Shown here: positions 8,801 through 16,679 of the stretch, piece by piece
Layout of the letters: every line of letters starts with the position of its first letter
How positions within the stretch are numbered: position 1 is the stretch's first letter
Assembly: GCA_036500145.1 (NCBI GenBank)
Contig: DASYCO010000011.1
Location: forward strand, 1-38,533
Length of the DNA stretch: 38,533 bases
Origin: CAMAVH01 sp036500145
Lineage (GTDB): Bacteria; Pseudomonadota; Alphaproteobacteria; SMXQ01
Direction: 5' to 3'
The notes under the pieces: generated by a model
Seen by the model: only the letters and a program-made list of their open reading frames with translations
Database searches by the model: none
Told to the model about the DNA's origin: nothing
Position numbers and translations under genes: made by a program

Positions 8801-9732
8801 GCGTACCCATGACCGATCCCGTGCAACTCTGGCGCATCCATCTGGTCGCGCCCGAATCGACCTACGAGGCCTTGGAGGCCGTGCTGTCCGACTTCGGTTC
8901 GGTCAGCGCCCATACGGGAGCGGCCGAGCCCGACAGCGCGCCGGGCGACGACCGGCCGGCGGAGGACTGGCGCATCGAGGCGATCTGCGAGAGCGAGCCC
9001 GACATTTCGCTGGTGACGCTGGCGCTCGCCAACGTCGCCGGGCGCATCGGCCTGCAGCTGCCGGAAGTGCATATCGAGAAGCTGCCGCAGGTCGACTGGC
9101 TGGCGCAGAACCGCAAGGGCTTCCCGCCGGTGCATGCCGGGCGCTTCTTCGTCCACGCCACCTTCGACGACACGCCGCCGCCGCCGGGCAGCCTGGCGCT
9201 CAGCATCGACGCCGGGCCGGCCTTCGGCTCGGGCCATCACGACACCACGCGCGGCTGCCTGCTGGCGCTCGACCGATTGCTGAACCTGCCGGCGCGTCCG
9301 CGCACGCTCGACGTCGGCTGCGGCTCGGGCATCCTGGCGCTGGCCGTGGCGGCGCGCCGCAAATGCCCCGTGCTCGCGGTCGACAACGATCCCTGGGCTG
9401 TGCGCACCACGCGCGAAAATGCGCGGGCCAACGGCCTCGGCCGCTTCGTGACGGCGGGGCTGAGCCACGGCTTCTCGCGCGTGCCGCATGGCCTGCGCTT
9501 CGACCTCATCTGCGCCAACATCCTGGCCAAGCCGCTGATGCGTCTCGCGCCGACGGTGGCGCGGCGGCTGGCGCCGGGCGGCCAGGTGATCCTGTCGGGC
9601 TTGCTCGACCGCCAGGAAGCGGCCGTGCGCGCCGCCTATCGCGCGCAAGGCCTGCATCTGGCCGCGCGCGTCCTCACGCCTTCGAAGGACTGGGGCGTGT
9701 GGCCGACGCTCGTCATGCGGCGCGGCCTCTAG
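8797..9732 (+). CDS. prmA: Ribosomal protein L11 methyltransferase PrmA
   Basis: SAM-dependent enzyme trimethylating L11 of the 50S subunit. The 311-residue protein has an N-terminal substrate-recognition domain (WRIHLVAPESTYEALEAVL...), the PrmA linker block DAGPAFGSGHHDTTRGCL, motif I LDVGCGSGILALAVAARR, the acidic loop VDNDPWAVRTTRENARAN, and the active-site stretch ICANILAKPL. GTG 8797 overlaps the uvrD stop (GTGA), typical of coupling; ATG 8809 is an equally plausible start with GAG seven bases upstream. The first residues carry no conserved information, so the choice hardly matters. The uvrD-prmA pairing followed by an Xaa-Pro aminopeptidase occurs in other alphaproteobacteria as far as I recall. 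Confidence 0.95.
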   Translation: MSVPMTDPVQLWRIHLVAPESTYEALEAVLSDFGSVSAHTGAAEPDSAPGDDRPAEDWRIEAICESEPDISLVTLALANVAGRIGLQLPEVHIEKLPQVDWLAQNRKGFPPVHAGRFFVHATFDDTPPPPGSLALSIDAGPAFGSGHHDTTRGCLLALDRLLNLPARPRTLDVGCGSGILALAVAARRKCPVLAVDNDPWAVRTTRENARANGLGRFVTAGLSHGFSRVPHGLRFDLICANILAKPLMRLAPTVARRLAPGGQVILSGLLDRQEAAVRAAYRAQGLHLAARVLTPSKDWGVWPTLVMRRGL

Positions 9733-9802
9733 ACATCATCTGAAAATTCGCTGCGGCTTGGACTCGCGGGTGGTTCGCGAAGAACCGTGCCCGCTGTCGC
9801 AT

Positions 9803-9919
9803 TGGGCGAGGCCCAAAATAAGACGCCGGGCAGCTCGTCCTGCGCTGCCCCTGGCTGAAAGCCGGTGGTATGGGCGAAGCCCGAAAATAAGACGCCGGGC
9901 AGCTCGTCCTGAGCTGCCC
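9803..9919. repeat. Tandem direct duplication of a terminator-containing segment (two copies)
   Basis: Copy 1 is 9803-9850 and copy 2 is 9871-9919, a 68-base period. They differ by one indel and two substitutions. Each copy contains TGGGCGA(A/G)GCCC, then AAAATAAGACGCCGGGCAGC, then an inverted repeat. Read on the minus strand, each is a GC-rich hairpin followed by GTCTTATTTT, so this is a duplicated intrinsic terminator. Together with the adjoining hairpin and tandem array it fills the 389 bases between prmA and the DUF1127-like gene. Confidence 0.85.
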
Positions 9920-9957
9920 GGCGAGGGTGAGGCATCTGGGGGGAGAGATGCCTCAGG
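9883..9957 (-). ncRNA. Candidate CcsR/'cuckoo'-type small RNA in the DUF1127 3' region
   Basis: On the minus strand, a perfect 10-bp stem TGAGGCATCT/AGATGCCTCA (9955-9946 with 9937-9928) displays the loop CTCCCCCC. Five bases after it comes a perfect 13-bp terminator stem (9923-9911 with 9905-9893, loop AGGAC) followed by GTCTTATTTTC. A C-rich anti-Shine-Dalgarno loop plus a terminator hairpin directly downstream of a DUF1127 gene is the architecture of the Rhodobacter CcaF1-CcsR sRNAs. The exact loop differs from the published CCUCCUCCC. The 5' end would arise by processing and cannot be fixed from sequence. The call is by structure and context only. Confidence 0.55.
9893..9923 (-). terminator. 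Strong intrinsic terminator of the DUF1127/sRNA transcript
   Basis: A 13-bp perfect GC-rich stem with a 5-base loop is followed on the minus strand by GTCTTATTTT. A second near-copy (stem 9844-9850 with 9828-9834, then GTCTTATTTT) follows 68 bases downstream as a back-up terminator. It would also block read-through toward prmA. Confidence 0.85.
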
Positions 9958-9992
9958 GGTACGAAGATTGTACGAACGCTTACGCTACTGAA

Positions 9993-10080
9993 CTGGTACG
10001 CGGTACGCTGATGGACTGTTACGCGGTACGCTGACTGTTACGCTGACTGAACTGTTACGCGGTACGCGGACTGTACTGAC
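9993..10080. repeat. Degenerate short tandem repeat
   Basis: Four to five diverged units of about 17-23 bases, consensus CTGTTACGCGGTACGCTGA: 9993-10015, 10016-10034, 10035-10051, 10052-10070 and a partial unit 10071-10080. Units contain GTACGC and GCGTAAC-type segments that can pair with neighbours. It lies between the DUF1127-like stop codon and the C-rich hairpin and is probably transcribed on the minus strand as 3' UTR. Confidence 0.75.
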
Positions 10081-10121
10081 TTGGAAGCGGAGAGTGATCG
10101 AGACCGAGGTCGGCTGTCGCC

Positions 10122-10415
10122 TTAGGCGGCGCGGTTCTTCTTCGCTTCGTTGGTGTTCGCGAAGGGCGCGGCGAAGAAACCGGCTTCGGCCGCGACGGCC
10201 TGCGCGATGGTGTTGCGGTAGAGACCCATGGTCTTCAGGCGGCTGTCGGTCAGCGCGTTCAGCTCGTAGTAGCGATCGCGCATCGTGAAGGCGTGGGTGA
10301 CGACGGCGTTCAGCTTGCGCAGCAGGCGGAAGGCGCCGGCGAAGAGGTTGTACGCGTCGGTCAGAAGGTTGGCGGCCTTGGCGTAGGGAAGGTCGTTCGG
10401 GTTCAGGGTGGTCAT
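10122..10415 (-). CDS. Small DUF1127-like protein
   Basis: A 97-residue protein. The central segment RYYELNALTDSRLKTMGLYRNTIAQAV (about residues 50-76) matches the DUF1127/YjiS pattern of an ELxxLxDxxLxxIGLxRxxI motif; it is flanked by an N-terminal extension (to residue 49) and a C-terminal Ala/Asn/Lys tail. DUF1127 proteins are small, basic and often RNA-associated; Rhodobacter CcaF1 of this group influences sRNA processing. ATG 10415 is supported by AAGGAG eight bases upstream. A TATAAA at 10562-10557 on the minus strand could be a -10 with a leader of about 140 bases, but no good -35 was found. The 3' region carries the tandem repeat and the cuckoo-like hairpins. Confidence 0.75.
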   Translation of the reverse strand: MTTLNPNDLPYAKAANLLTDAYNLFAGAFRLLRKLNAVVTHAFTMRDRYYELNALTDSRLKTMGLYRNTIAQAVAAEAGFFAAPFANTNEAKKNRAA

Positions 10416-10708
10416 TTCGATCTCTCCTTGGTTGGTCTGTCGTTTCCTCGGTGACAAGGAGGTATGTAGACCTTTCCCCCAAGAGGCAGGAGCGACCGTT
10501 TCGCAAAACAGCCAAGCGTCCAGTGCATGGCTGTAAGCCGCAGTTTTCCTGGGTTTTTTATAGTCTGGCCATAAATCGTTCATCTTTGGCCGTCGTAGCC
10601 ATGTGATGAAAACCGGGCTGGGCTTGTGCCGCCGCTCCGCGCCTCTTACGTTTCAAGAAGGCCGCCGCCGCGGCCGTTCTGGCCGAAAAAGGCCCATTCA
10701 TCAGGAGC

Positions 10709-12784
10709 TTGGCGCGAGTGACCGTTTCCGTCTGCCGTGAGACCTATCAGGGCGATGCCGCCCTCGCCACGCTGCTGGGGAAGGCGTCCGGGCTGCGCCT
10801 GGCCGCGCCCACGGCCGAGGCGGCGCGCGCGCTGATCCTGGGCGTGCTGGCGGCCCCCGAGGACCATGATCCGGACGCCTGGCTGAGCCTGGTGGCGGAG
10901 GATCCCAGCCCCGCCCTGGCGGCGCAGCTGCGGGCCCTGCGCGACGAACTGGCGACCATGAGCGGCGACGGCGTCGCCAACGAAGACCTGCCCGTGATCG
11001 AGCGTCTGGCGAGATTGCGCGGCAAGCTGGCCGAGGCCGGCGTCGACGGCTTCGTCGTGCCGCGCGCCGACGAGCATCAGGGCGAATATGTGCCGCTCTA
11101 TGCGCGCCGCCTCGCCTGGCTCACCGGCTTCACGGGCTCGGCCGGCATCGCCGCCGTGCTGCCCGACATCGCGGCGATCTTCGTCGATGGCCGCTACACC
11201 TTGCAGGCCAAGGCCGAGGTCGATCCTGCCGCCTTCGTCACCCATCACCTGACGCAGCGGCCGGCGGCCGAATGGCTCGCCGCCAACCTGAAGGCGGGCC
11301 AGACGCTCGGCTTCGATCCCTGGCTGCACACCATCGAGGAAGTCGCGCGGCTGCGCGCCGCCTGCGAGAAGGCCGGCGCATTTCTCAAGCCGCTTGCCGT
11401 CAATCCGGTCGACCAGGCCTGGGGCGCCAAGCAGCCGCCGTCGCCGGTGGCGCCTGTCGTGCCCTTCGACCTTGCCTTCGCCGGGCGCTCCTCCAGCGAC
11501 AAGCGCGGCGAGCTGGCCGGCCGCCTCGCCGCCGCCGGCATCGACGCGGTGGTCGTCACGCTGCCGGATTCGATCGCCTGGCTGCTGAACGTGCGCGGCG
11601 GCGACGTCGCCTATGCGCCGCTGCCGCTCGGCTTCGCCATCCTGCACGCCGACCGCACGCTCGACCTGTTCATGGACCGGCGCAAGGCCTCGCCCGCGCT
11701 CGCCGCGCATCTCGGCAACGAAGTGCGCATCGATTCGCGCGACGCCTTCGGCCCGGCGCTCGACGGGCTCGGCCGTGCGGCCAAGCGCGTGCAGGCCGAT
11801 CCTGGCACCGCGCCGGCCTGGGTGTTCGACCGCCTGGAGGCGGCGGGCGCCCGGCTGGCGAAGGCGGCCGATCCCTGTCAGGCGCCGAAGGCGCACAAGA
11901 GCGACGTCGAGCTGGACGGCATCCGCGCCTCGCACCGGCGCGACGGCGCGGCGCTCACCAGCTTCCTCGCCTGGTTCGCCGCCACCGCGCCGAAGGGCGG
12001 CCTGACCGAGATCGCGGCCGCCGACAAGCTCGAGGAATTCCGTGCCGTCGGCGAGAACTTCCGCGGCCTGAGCTTCCCGACCATCGCCGGCGCCGGCCCG
12101 AACGGCGCCATCGTGCACTATCACGCGAGCCCGGCGACCGACCGCGGCATCGGGGCCGGGCAGATGTTCCTGCTCGATTCCGGCGCGCAGTACCTCGACG
12201 GCACCACCGACGTCACGCGCACCCTGTTCGTGGGCGGCGGCGCGGCGCCGAGCGACGAGCAGCGCGGCGCCTTCACGCGCGTGCTGAAGGGCCACATCGC
12301 GCTGGCGAGGGCACGCTTTCCGCAGGGCACCAGCGGCAGCCAGCTCGACGCGCTGGCGCGCATGCCGCTGTGGCAGGCGGGGCTCGACTACGACCACGGC
12401 ACGGGCCACGGCGTCGGCCATTACCTCAGCGTGCACGAGGGACCGCAGCGCATCTCCAAGCTGCCCAACCGGGTGGCGCTGGAGCCCGGCATGGTCGTTT
12501 CCAACGAGCCCGGCTACTACAAGACCGGCGCCTTCGGCATCCGCATCGAGAACCTCGTCGCCGTGCGCCGGATGGCGAACGGCATGGCCGACCTGCCGAT
12601 GCTGGAATTCGAGACGCTGACCCTGGCGCCCATCGAGCGAGCCCTGGTCGATGCGGCGCTGCTGACCGACGACGAGGCGGACTGGCTCGACGGCTACCAC
12701 GTTCGCGTGCGCGAGAGCCTGACGCCGCTGGTCGACGCGGCCACGGCGGAATGGCTGAACGCGGTGACGGCGCCGATCCGCTAG
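10709..12784 (+). CDS. Xaa-Pro aminopeptidase (peptidase family M24B)
   Basis: Cytoplasmic metallopeptidase removing N-terminal residues that precede proline. Three-domain APP layout: creatinase-N block GVDGFVVPRADEHQGEYVP...LTGFTGSAG, a middle domain, and the catalytic pita-bread domain. Metal ligands, numbered from the TTG, are D490 (LLDSGAQ), D501 (TTDVTRT), the His motif GTGHGVGH (564-571), E600 (SNEPGYY) and E614 (RIEN). Family members are about 600 residues; here about 83 extra residues precede ATG 10958. Those residues read like genuine protein (GDAALATLLGKASG...), and AGGAG at 10703-10707 supports GTG 10718 or TTG 10709 rather than 10958, which has no good site. The gene converges on ligA with a 7-base gap. 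Confidence 0.9.
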   Translation: MARVTVSVCRETYQGDAALATLLGKASGLRLAAPTAEAARALILGVLAAPEDHDPDAWLSLVAEDPSPALAAQLRALRDELATMSGDGVANEDLPVIERLARLRGKLAEAGVDGFVVPRADEHQGEYVPLYARRLAWLTGFTGSAGIAAVLPDIAAIFVDGRYTLQAKAEVDPAAFVTHHLTQRPAAEWLAANLKAGQTLGFDPWLHTIEEVARLRAACEKAGAFLKPLAVNPVDQAWGAKQPPSPVAPVVPFDLAFAGRSSSDKRGELAGRLAAAGIDAVVVTLPDSIAWLLNVRGGDVAYAPLPLGFAILHADRTLDLFMDRRKASPALAAHLGNEVRIDSRDAFGPALDGLGRAAKRVQADPGTAPAWVFDRLEAAGARLAKAADPCQAPKAHKSDVELDGIRASHRRDGAALTSFLAWFAATAPKGGLTEIAAADKLEEFRAVGENFRGLSFPTIAGAGPNGAIVHYHASPATDRGIGAGQMFLLDSGAQYLDGTTDVTRTLFVGGGAAPSDEQRGAFTRVLKGHIALARARFPQGTSGSQLDALARMPLWQAGLDYDHGTGHGVGHYLSVHEGPQRISKLPNRVALEPGMVVSNEPGYYKTGAFGIRIENLVAVRRMANGMADLPMLEFETLTLAPIERALVDAALLTDDEADWLDGYHVRVRESLTPLVDAATAEWLNAVTAPIR

Positions 12785-12793
12785 GCGCGGATC
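12775..12793. terminator. Palindrome spanning the converging stop codons of the aminopeptidase and ligA genes
   Basis: GATCCGC-TAGGC-GCGGATC is a perfect 7-bp stem (12775-12781 with 12787-12793). Its loop starts with the TAG stop of the aminopeptidase gene, and its right arm includes part of the ligA TGA. It may serve as a compact bidirectional transcript end, although there is no U-tract on either side. Confidence 0.35.
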
Positions 12794-14969
12794 ACGCTTC
12801 GCCGATCAGCTTCAGCCAGTCGGCCTCGCTGAGGACGGTCACGCCGAGCGCCTGGGCCTTGTCGGCCTTGGAGCCGGCGTCGGCGCCGACCACCACGTAG
12901 CCGGTCTTCTTCGAGACCGAGCCGGTGACCTTGGCGCCGAGCCGTTCGGCCTGCGCTTCGGCCGCTTGGCGCGTGAGGGTTTCCAGGGTGCCGGTGAAGA
13001 CGACGGTCTTGCCGGCGACCGGCGAATCGGCCGGGGCCTGGACGATCTCGACCGGCTCGATCTCGACGCCGGCGGCGATCAGCGCGTCGAGCGCGTCCCG
13101 GTTGTTCTCTTCCCTGAAGAAATCGATGATGTCGTCGGCCATCTTGATGCCGATGCCGTTGATGGCGCAAAGCGCGGCAAAGTCTCCGCCGATCTTTTCC
13201 GGCTTCTTCTCGTCGGGCATGGCGTCGCGGTCGACGATGGCCTGCTCCATCGCCTTGCGCCAGGCGGCCAGGTCGCCGTAATGGCGCGCCAGCCATTTCG
13301 CCGTCGCCTCGCCGACCTGGTAGATGCCGAGGGCGTAGATGAAGCGCTCGAAGGGCACCTTGCGGCGCGCCTCGATGGCGTTGAACAGGTTCAGGGCCGA
13401 CTGCGGCCCCCAGCCGTCCCATTCGGCGAGCGGCTCGGCGTCCTTTCCGTCGCGCCTGCGCAGCGTGAAGATGTCCGCCGCGGCCTTGATCGCGCCCTTG
13501 TCGAGGAAGAGCTGCAGGCGCTCTTCGCCGAGCCCGTCGATGTTGAAGGCGAGCCGCGACACGAAGTGCGAGAGGCGCGCCAGCCGCTGCGCGGGGCAGA
13601 CGAGAACGCCGGTGCAGCGCCAGACCGCTTCGCCTTCCTCGCGCACCGCCAGGCTGCCGCAGACCGGGCAGGAGGGATGCCTGTGGCCCTTCGACAGCAC
13701 CTCGGCCATGACGAAGCGCGGCGGGGCCTTCTTGCCCTTCGGCCGCTTGTCCTCGACGACCGCGACGACCTGCGGGATCACGTCGCCGGCGCGCTGGATG
13801 ATGACGGTGTCGCCGACGCGGAAGTCCTTGCGGGCGACTTCGTCCTCGTTGTGCAGGGTGGCGCGCGACACGACGACGCCGCCGACGGTGATCGGCTCCA
13901 GGATGGCGAAGGGCGTCAGCACGCCGGTGCGGCCGACGGAGATGCCGATGTCGTTGAGCGTGGTCTGCGCCTGCTCGGCGGGAAACTTGTGCGCGATGGC
14001 CCAGCGCGGCGCGCGGCTGACCATGCCAAGCTGGTCCTGCCAGTCGAAGCGGTTGACCTTGTAGACGACGCCGTCGATGTCGTAGGGCAGGCCGGCGCGT
14101 TCGGCGCCGAGGGCGGCGTGGAAGGCGATGGCCTCTTCCGGCGAATGGCAGAGCCTCGCCTTGGGGTTCACGTGGAAGCCCCAGGCCTTGAGCTGCTGCA
14201 GGTAGTCCCAGTGCGTCTTGCCGATCTGCTCGCTGCTTTCGCCCATGGCGTAGGCGAAGAAGCGCAAGGGGCGGCTGGCGGTGACGCGGGCATCGATCTG
14301 GCGCAGGCTGCCGGCGGCGGAGTTGCGCGGGTTGGCGAACAGGGGCTCGTCGGCCTTGGCGCGCGCCTCGTTCAGGGCGAAGAAGTCCTCGCGCACCATG
14401 TAGATCTCGCCGCGGATGTCGATCACGTCGGGCGCGTCGCCCCTGAGCTTGTCGGGAATGTCCTTGAGGGTGCGCAGGTTGGGCGTCACGTCCTCGCCCT
14501 CGACGCCGTCGCCGCGCGTGGCGCCCTGGATGAAGCGGCCCTTCTCGTAGCGCAGGGAGATCGACAGGCCGTCGATCTTCGGCTCGGCGACCACCTCGAC
14601 CGGCACGTCCGCCGAAAAGCCGAGGAAGCGCCGCACGCGGCCGAAGAAGTTCTGCACGTCCTCGTCGTCGAAGGCGTTGTCGAGCGACAGCATGGGCTTG
14701 GCGTGGCGCACCTTGGCGAAGCGGCCGGCGGCGGGCGCGCCGACCTTGCGCGTCGGGCTGTCCTCGCGGGCGAGGTCGGGGAAGCGCACTTCGATTTCGT
14801 CGTTGCGCCGGCGCAGGGCGTCGTAGTCGGCGTCCGAGATGGTCGGCGCGTCGTCCTGGTGGTAGCGCCTGTCATGCTCGGCGATCTCGGCGGCGAGGCG
14901 CGCCAGCTCCATCTCGGCCGACATGCGGTCGAGCTTCTTCACCGTGATCTTGCTGGTATCGGCTGCCAT
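12792..14969 (-). CDS. ligA: NAD-dependent DNA ligase LigA
   Basis: Essential replicative ligase sealing nicks with NAD+. It has 725 residues. Domain order: Ia domain (RYHQDDAPTISDADYDALRRR), adenylation domain with the nucleophile K131 in EPKIDGLS and the downstream EVFFAL-like EDFFALNEAR, GRTGVLTPFA in the OB domain, a four-cysteine zinc finger (CPVCGS...WRCTG...CPAQ), helix-hairpin-helix repeats (FNIDGLGEERLQLFL), and a C-terminal BRCT domain (VAGKTVVFTGTLETLTRQ...). All expected domains are intact. ATG 14969 lies 19 bases after the recN stop with only a weak ribosome-binding site; an internal ATG at codon 16 is an alternative. The bamD-recN-ligA order is typical of alphaproteobacteria. 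Confidence 0.97.
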   Translation of the reverse strand: MAADTSKITVKKLDRMSAEMELARLAAEIAEHDRRYHQDDAPTISDADYDALRRRNDEIEVRFPDLAREDSPTRKVGAPAAGRFAKVRHAKPMLSLDNAFDDEDVQNFFGRVRRFLGFSADVPVEVVAEPKIDGLSISLRYEKGRFIQGATRGDGVEGEDVTPNLRTLKDIPDKLRGDAPDVIDIRGEIYMVREDFFALNEARAKADEPLFANPRNSAAGSLRQIDARVTASRPLRFFAYAMGESSEQIGKTHWDYLQQLKAWGFHVNPKARLCHSPEEAIAFHAALGAERAGLPYDIDGVVYKVNRFDWQDQLGMVSRAPRWAIAHKFPAEQAQTTLNDIGISVGRTGVLTPFAILEPITVGGVVVSRATLHNEDEVARKDFRVGDTVIIQRAGDVIPQVVAVVEDKRPKGKKAPPRFVMAEVLSKGHRHPSCPVCGSLAVREEGEAVWRCTGVLVCPAQRLARLSHFVSRLAFNIDGLGEERLQLFLDKGAIKAAADIFTLRRRDGKDAEPLAEWDGWGPQSALNLFNAIEARRKVPFERFIYALGIYQVGEATAKWLARHYGDLAAWRKAMEQAIVDRDAMPDEKKPEKIGGDFAALCAINGIGIKMADDIIDFFREENNRDALDALIAAGVEIEPVEIVQAPADSPVAGKTVVFTGTLETLTRQAAEAQAERLGAKVTGSVSKKTGYVVVGADAGSKADKAQALGVTVLSEADWLKLIGEA

Positions 14970-14988
14970 TAGACGGGGGCCATTTGTC

Positions 14989-16656
14989 TTACGCTCCGGC
15001 GGCGAGCAGCTTGGCGGCGGCGGCGCGCGCCTCGTCGGTGATCTTGGCGCCGGCGAGCATGCGGGCGATCTCCTCGCGGCGCTCGGCGGCGGCGAGCGAC
15101 ATGACGGTGGTGCTCGTCGACTTGCCGCCCTGGGTCTTCTGCACCTGCCAGTGATGCAGGCCGCGCGCCGCGACCTGCGGCGAATGGGTCACCACCAGCA
15201 CCTGCACGTCAACGCCGAGGCGGGCCAGTCGTTCGCCCACCGCGTCGGCCACGGCGCCGCCGATGCCGGCGTCGACCTCGTCGAACACCAGGGTGGCGGC
15301 GTCGCCGGTGCCGGCGAGCGCGACCTTCAGCGACAGCATGAAGCGCGCCAGCTCGCCGCCCGAGGCGATGCGCGCCAGGGGGCCCGGCGGCGCGCCGGGA
15401 TTGGTCGAGACCTCGAAGGCGATCCGCTCCAGGCCCTCGGGGCCGCCGTCCTCCTCGGGAATCGCGGCGACGGTGGTGCGGAAGCTCGCCTTCTCCATCT
15501 TGAGCGGCGCCAGCTCCTTGTTCACCGCCTTGTCGAGCCTGGCGGCAGCCTTGCGGCGCGCCTCGCCGAGCTTGGCGGCGGCAGCCATGTAGGCGGCGCG
15601 CGCTTCGGCCGTGGCGGCGGCGAGCTTCTTGAGGTCGGCGCCGGCGCTGTCGATGGAGCCGAGCTTGCGCGCCATGTCGTCGCGCAGGGCGGACAGGGCG
15701 TCGACGTCGACGTCATGCTTGCGCGCCAGCGCGCGCAGCGCGAACAGGCGCTCCTCGATCTGCTCGAGGCGCTGCGGGTCGGCGTCGAGGTCGGCCAGCA
15801 CCAGCTCGATCTGGGCGACCGCCTCGCTGGCTTCGACCGTGGCGGCGGCGATGGACTGCAGGGCCGCCGCGAGCCGGTCGCCGGCCTTGGCGGCGGCGCG
15901 GTCGACGAGGCGGTGCGCGGCGTTGAGCGCGCTGATCACGGCGTGGCGTTCGGTCAGCTCGTCGAGCGCCGCCTGCAGGCCTTCGGCGAGCTTGGCGCCG
16001 CCCTGCATGAAGCTGCGCTGCTCGGCGAGCGTCGCCTCCTCGCCGGACTTGGGGTCGATCTTCTCCAACTCGGCAAGCGCGTGGCGGAGGAACTCCTCGT
16101 CGCGCCGGGCGGCCTCGGCGTCGCGCCGGGCGTCGTCCTCGGCCTTGCGGCAGGCGTGCCAGGCCTCGTGGGCGCGGCGCACGGCGGCGAGCGGGGCGGC
16201 GTGGCCGCCGTAGGAATCGAGCAGGGCGCGGTGCGTGGCGGCGTCCAGCAGGCCATGGGCGTCGTGCTGGCCGTGGACCTCGACGAGCAGCTCGCCGATC
16301 TGGCGCAGCAGGCCGACGCCGGTCGGCTGGTCGTTGACGAAGGCGCGGCTGCGGCCGTCGGCGCCCAGCACGCGCTTGAGCACGAGGCTGTCCTCGCGCG
16401 CGATGTCGTTCTCGGCCAGCAGGGCGTTGACGGGATGTTTTTCGGGCAGGTCGAATGCGGCGCTGACGCTGGCCTTCTCGGCGCCGCGGCGCACCAGGCC
16501 GGCTTCGCTGCGGGCCCCCAGCGCCAGGCCGAGCGCGTCGAGCAGGATCGACTTGCCGGCGCCGGTCTCGCCGGTCAGCACGCTTAAGCCGGCGCCGAAT
16601 TCCAGATCGAGGCGTTCGATGAGGACGACGTCGCGGATCGAAAGCGCGATCAGCAT
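14989..16656 (-). CDS. recN: DNA repair protein RecN
   Basis: SMC-like ATPase recruited to double-strand breaks during recombinational repair. It has 555 residues, the usual length. Walker A GETGAGKS is at 29-36 after the typical opening LIALSIRDVVLIERLDLEF; a central coiled-coil region rich in Ala, Glu and Arg follows; the signature ASGGELARFML and Walker B LVFDEVDAGIGG are near the C-terminus, with VVTHSPQVAARG. It begins 23 bases after the bamD stop and ends 19 bases before ligA, so the three are probably co-transcribed. No LexA-type box was recognised upstream. Confidence 0.96.
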   Translation of the reverse strand: MLIALSIRDVVLIERLDLEFGAGLSVLTGETGAGKSILLDALGLALGARSEAGLVRRGAEKASVSAAFDLPEKHPVNALLAENDIAREDSLVLKRVLGADGRSRAFVNDQPTGVGLLRQIGELLVEVHGQHDAHGLLDAATHRALLDSYGGHAAPLAAVRRAHEAWHACRKAEDDARRDAEAARRDEEFLRHALAELEKIDPKSGEEATLAEQRSFMQGGAKLAEGLQAALDELTERHAVISALNAAHRLVDRAAAKAGDRLAAALQSIAAATVEASEAVAQIELVLADLDADPQRLEQIEERLFALRALARKHDVDVDALSALRDDMARKLGSIDSAGADLKKLAAATAEARAAYMAAAAKLGEARRKAAARLDKAVNKELAPLKMEKASFRTTVAAIPEEDGGPEGLERIAFEVSTNPGAPPGPLARIASGGELARFMLSLKVALAGTGDAATLVFDEVDAGIGGAVADAVGERLARLGVDVQVLVVTHSPQVAARGLHHWQVQKTQGGKSTSTTVMSLAAAERREEIARMLAGAKITDEARAAAAKLLAAGA

Positions 16657-16679
16657 GGCCTAATCGGAAAAGCCGGACA

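Noticed and set aside
9993..10080. Possible CRISPR array
   Set aside because: Units are 17-23 bases, diverged and contiguous with no spacers; no cas genes nearby.
10646..12700. 684-codon open frame opposite the aminopeptidase gene
   Set aside because: Shadow frame; the plus-strand frame holds all metal ligands.
12966..14972. 668-codon open frame opposite ligA
   Set aside because: Shadow frame with low-complexity Ala, Asp, Gly and His content.
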